Assembly (NCBI RefSeq): GCF_003937915.1
Contig: NZ_RHUM01000008.1
Span: 203,069-267,068, forward strand
Origin: Erwinia sp. 198
Lineage (GTDB): Bacteria; Pseudomonadota; Gammaproteobacteria; Enterobacterales; Enterobacteriaceae
Length of the DNA: 64,000 nt
Direction: 5' to 3'
A program made the position numbers and the translations under genes. Of this stretch, positions 63,846 to 64,000 are shown piece by piece. The notes beneath the pieces are model-generated. The model worked only from the letters and a program-made list of their open reading frames with translations, had not been told where the DNA came from and made no database searches. Within the stretch, counting starts at the first letter, position 1. Every line of letters starts with the position of its first letter.

Positions 63846-63921
63846 TGGTGGGTCGTGCAGGATTCGAACCTGCGACCAATTGATTAAAAGTCAACTGCTC
63901 TACCAACTGAGCTAACGACCC
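63846..63921 (-). tRNA. tRNA-Lys (UUU)
   Basis: 76 bases with encoded CCA. The minus strand begins GGGTCGTTAGCTCAG, has the anticodon loop CTTTTAA (anticodon TTT) and the T-arm GCAGGTTCGAATCCTGC, and ends ACGACCCACCA. The acceptor stem pairs fully. It corresponds to E. coli lysV at the end of the valUXY-lysV operon. Confidence 0.98.
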
Positions 63922-63925
63922 GAAG

Positions 63926-64000
63926 TGGTGGGTGATGACGGGCTCGAACCGCCGACCCCCTCCGTGTAAAGGAGATGCTCTACCAACTGAGCTAATCACC
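63926..64000 (-). tRNA. tRNA-Val (UAC), last base outside window
   Basis: 75 of 76 bases. The minus strand reads GGTGATTAGCTCAG, anticodon loop TTTACAC (anticodon TAC) and ends ATCACCCACCA; the first G of the acceptor stem is beyond base 64000. It is separated from tRNA-Lys by 4 bases, as in a polycistronic tRNA operon. Confidence 0.96.

Noticed and set aside
63550..63915. 121-codon plus-strand frame over the same repeats
   Set aside because: Same cause; antisense to tRNA-Lys and its repeats.
63397..63999. 200-codon minus-strand frame with a repeated 52-residue motif across the tRNA repeats and tRNAs
   Set aside because: It reads through two tRNA genes and terminators. The 52-residue period simply reflects the 156-bp repeat, and no ribosome site is present.

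Overview
The window is a chromosomal segment of an Enterobacterales bacterium. The gene order is that of the E. coli region from ppk/purN to gltX, read here in the opposite direction, and most proteins are close E. coli homologues. The moderately high GC, the missing eut, hyf, aegA, maeB and pdxK genes, and the lineage-specific insertions suggest Erwiniaceae (Pantoea/Mixta/Erwinia group). That placement is inferred from layout and protein similarity; no search was run.

Layout. 1-2.1 kb: end of a phosphate ABC transporter operon (pstA partial, pstB). 2.1-6.9 kb: purine (purMN) and uracil salvage (upp-uraA), then the replication regulator hda. 6.9-14 kb: yfgD-bepA, an inserted DsrE-like exported protein and a diguanylate cyclase, perM, then a low-GC pair of a putative M15 peptidoglycan hydrolase and a small lipoprotein. 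14-23.6 kb: bcp-gcvR, dapA-bamC, purC, ypfJ-tmcA, ypfN, yffB-dapE, two small genes (one is the 20-residue YpfM) and a purine/pyrimidine-skewed repeat cluster. 23.7-33.3 kb: acrD, narQ, a DUF1471 protein, ansP, nudK, ypfG. 33.4-39.1 kb: hiuH divergent from hprRS with a CusR/HprR-type box between them, then talA-tktB. 39.4-40.5 kb: a decayed contact-dependent-inhibition toxin/immunity module with frameshifts in both genes. 40.6-49.5 kb: amiA-hemF, ypeA-yfeZ-yfeY and the sulfur assimilation cluster cysPUWA-cysM. 49.6-52.4 kb: a CpxRA-like two-component system and a GntR regulator where E. coli has pdxK. 52.4-57.4 kb: ptsHI-crr, cysK, cysZ. 57.6-63.4 kb: zipA, ligA, ypeB, yfeH, yfeR and a FlxA-like gene. 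63.5-64 kb: two 156-bp repeats built on the 3' end of tRNA-Lys, then tRNA-Lys and tRNA-Val.

How the genes work together. cysPUWA, cysZ, cysK and cysM bring in sulfate/thiosulfate and turn it into cysteine. ptsHI-crr provides the shared PTS phosphorelay. purMN/purC and upp/uraA supply nucleotides. dapA/dapE feed lysine and peptidoglycan, while amiA, bamC and bepA maintain the envelope. Most of the window is conserved core. The accessory interest lies in the slots that differ from E. coli: bepA-perM, perM-bcp, talA-hemF, cysM-crr and the tRNA locus.
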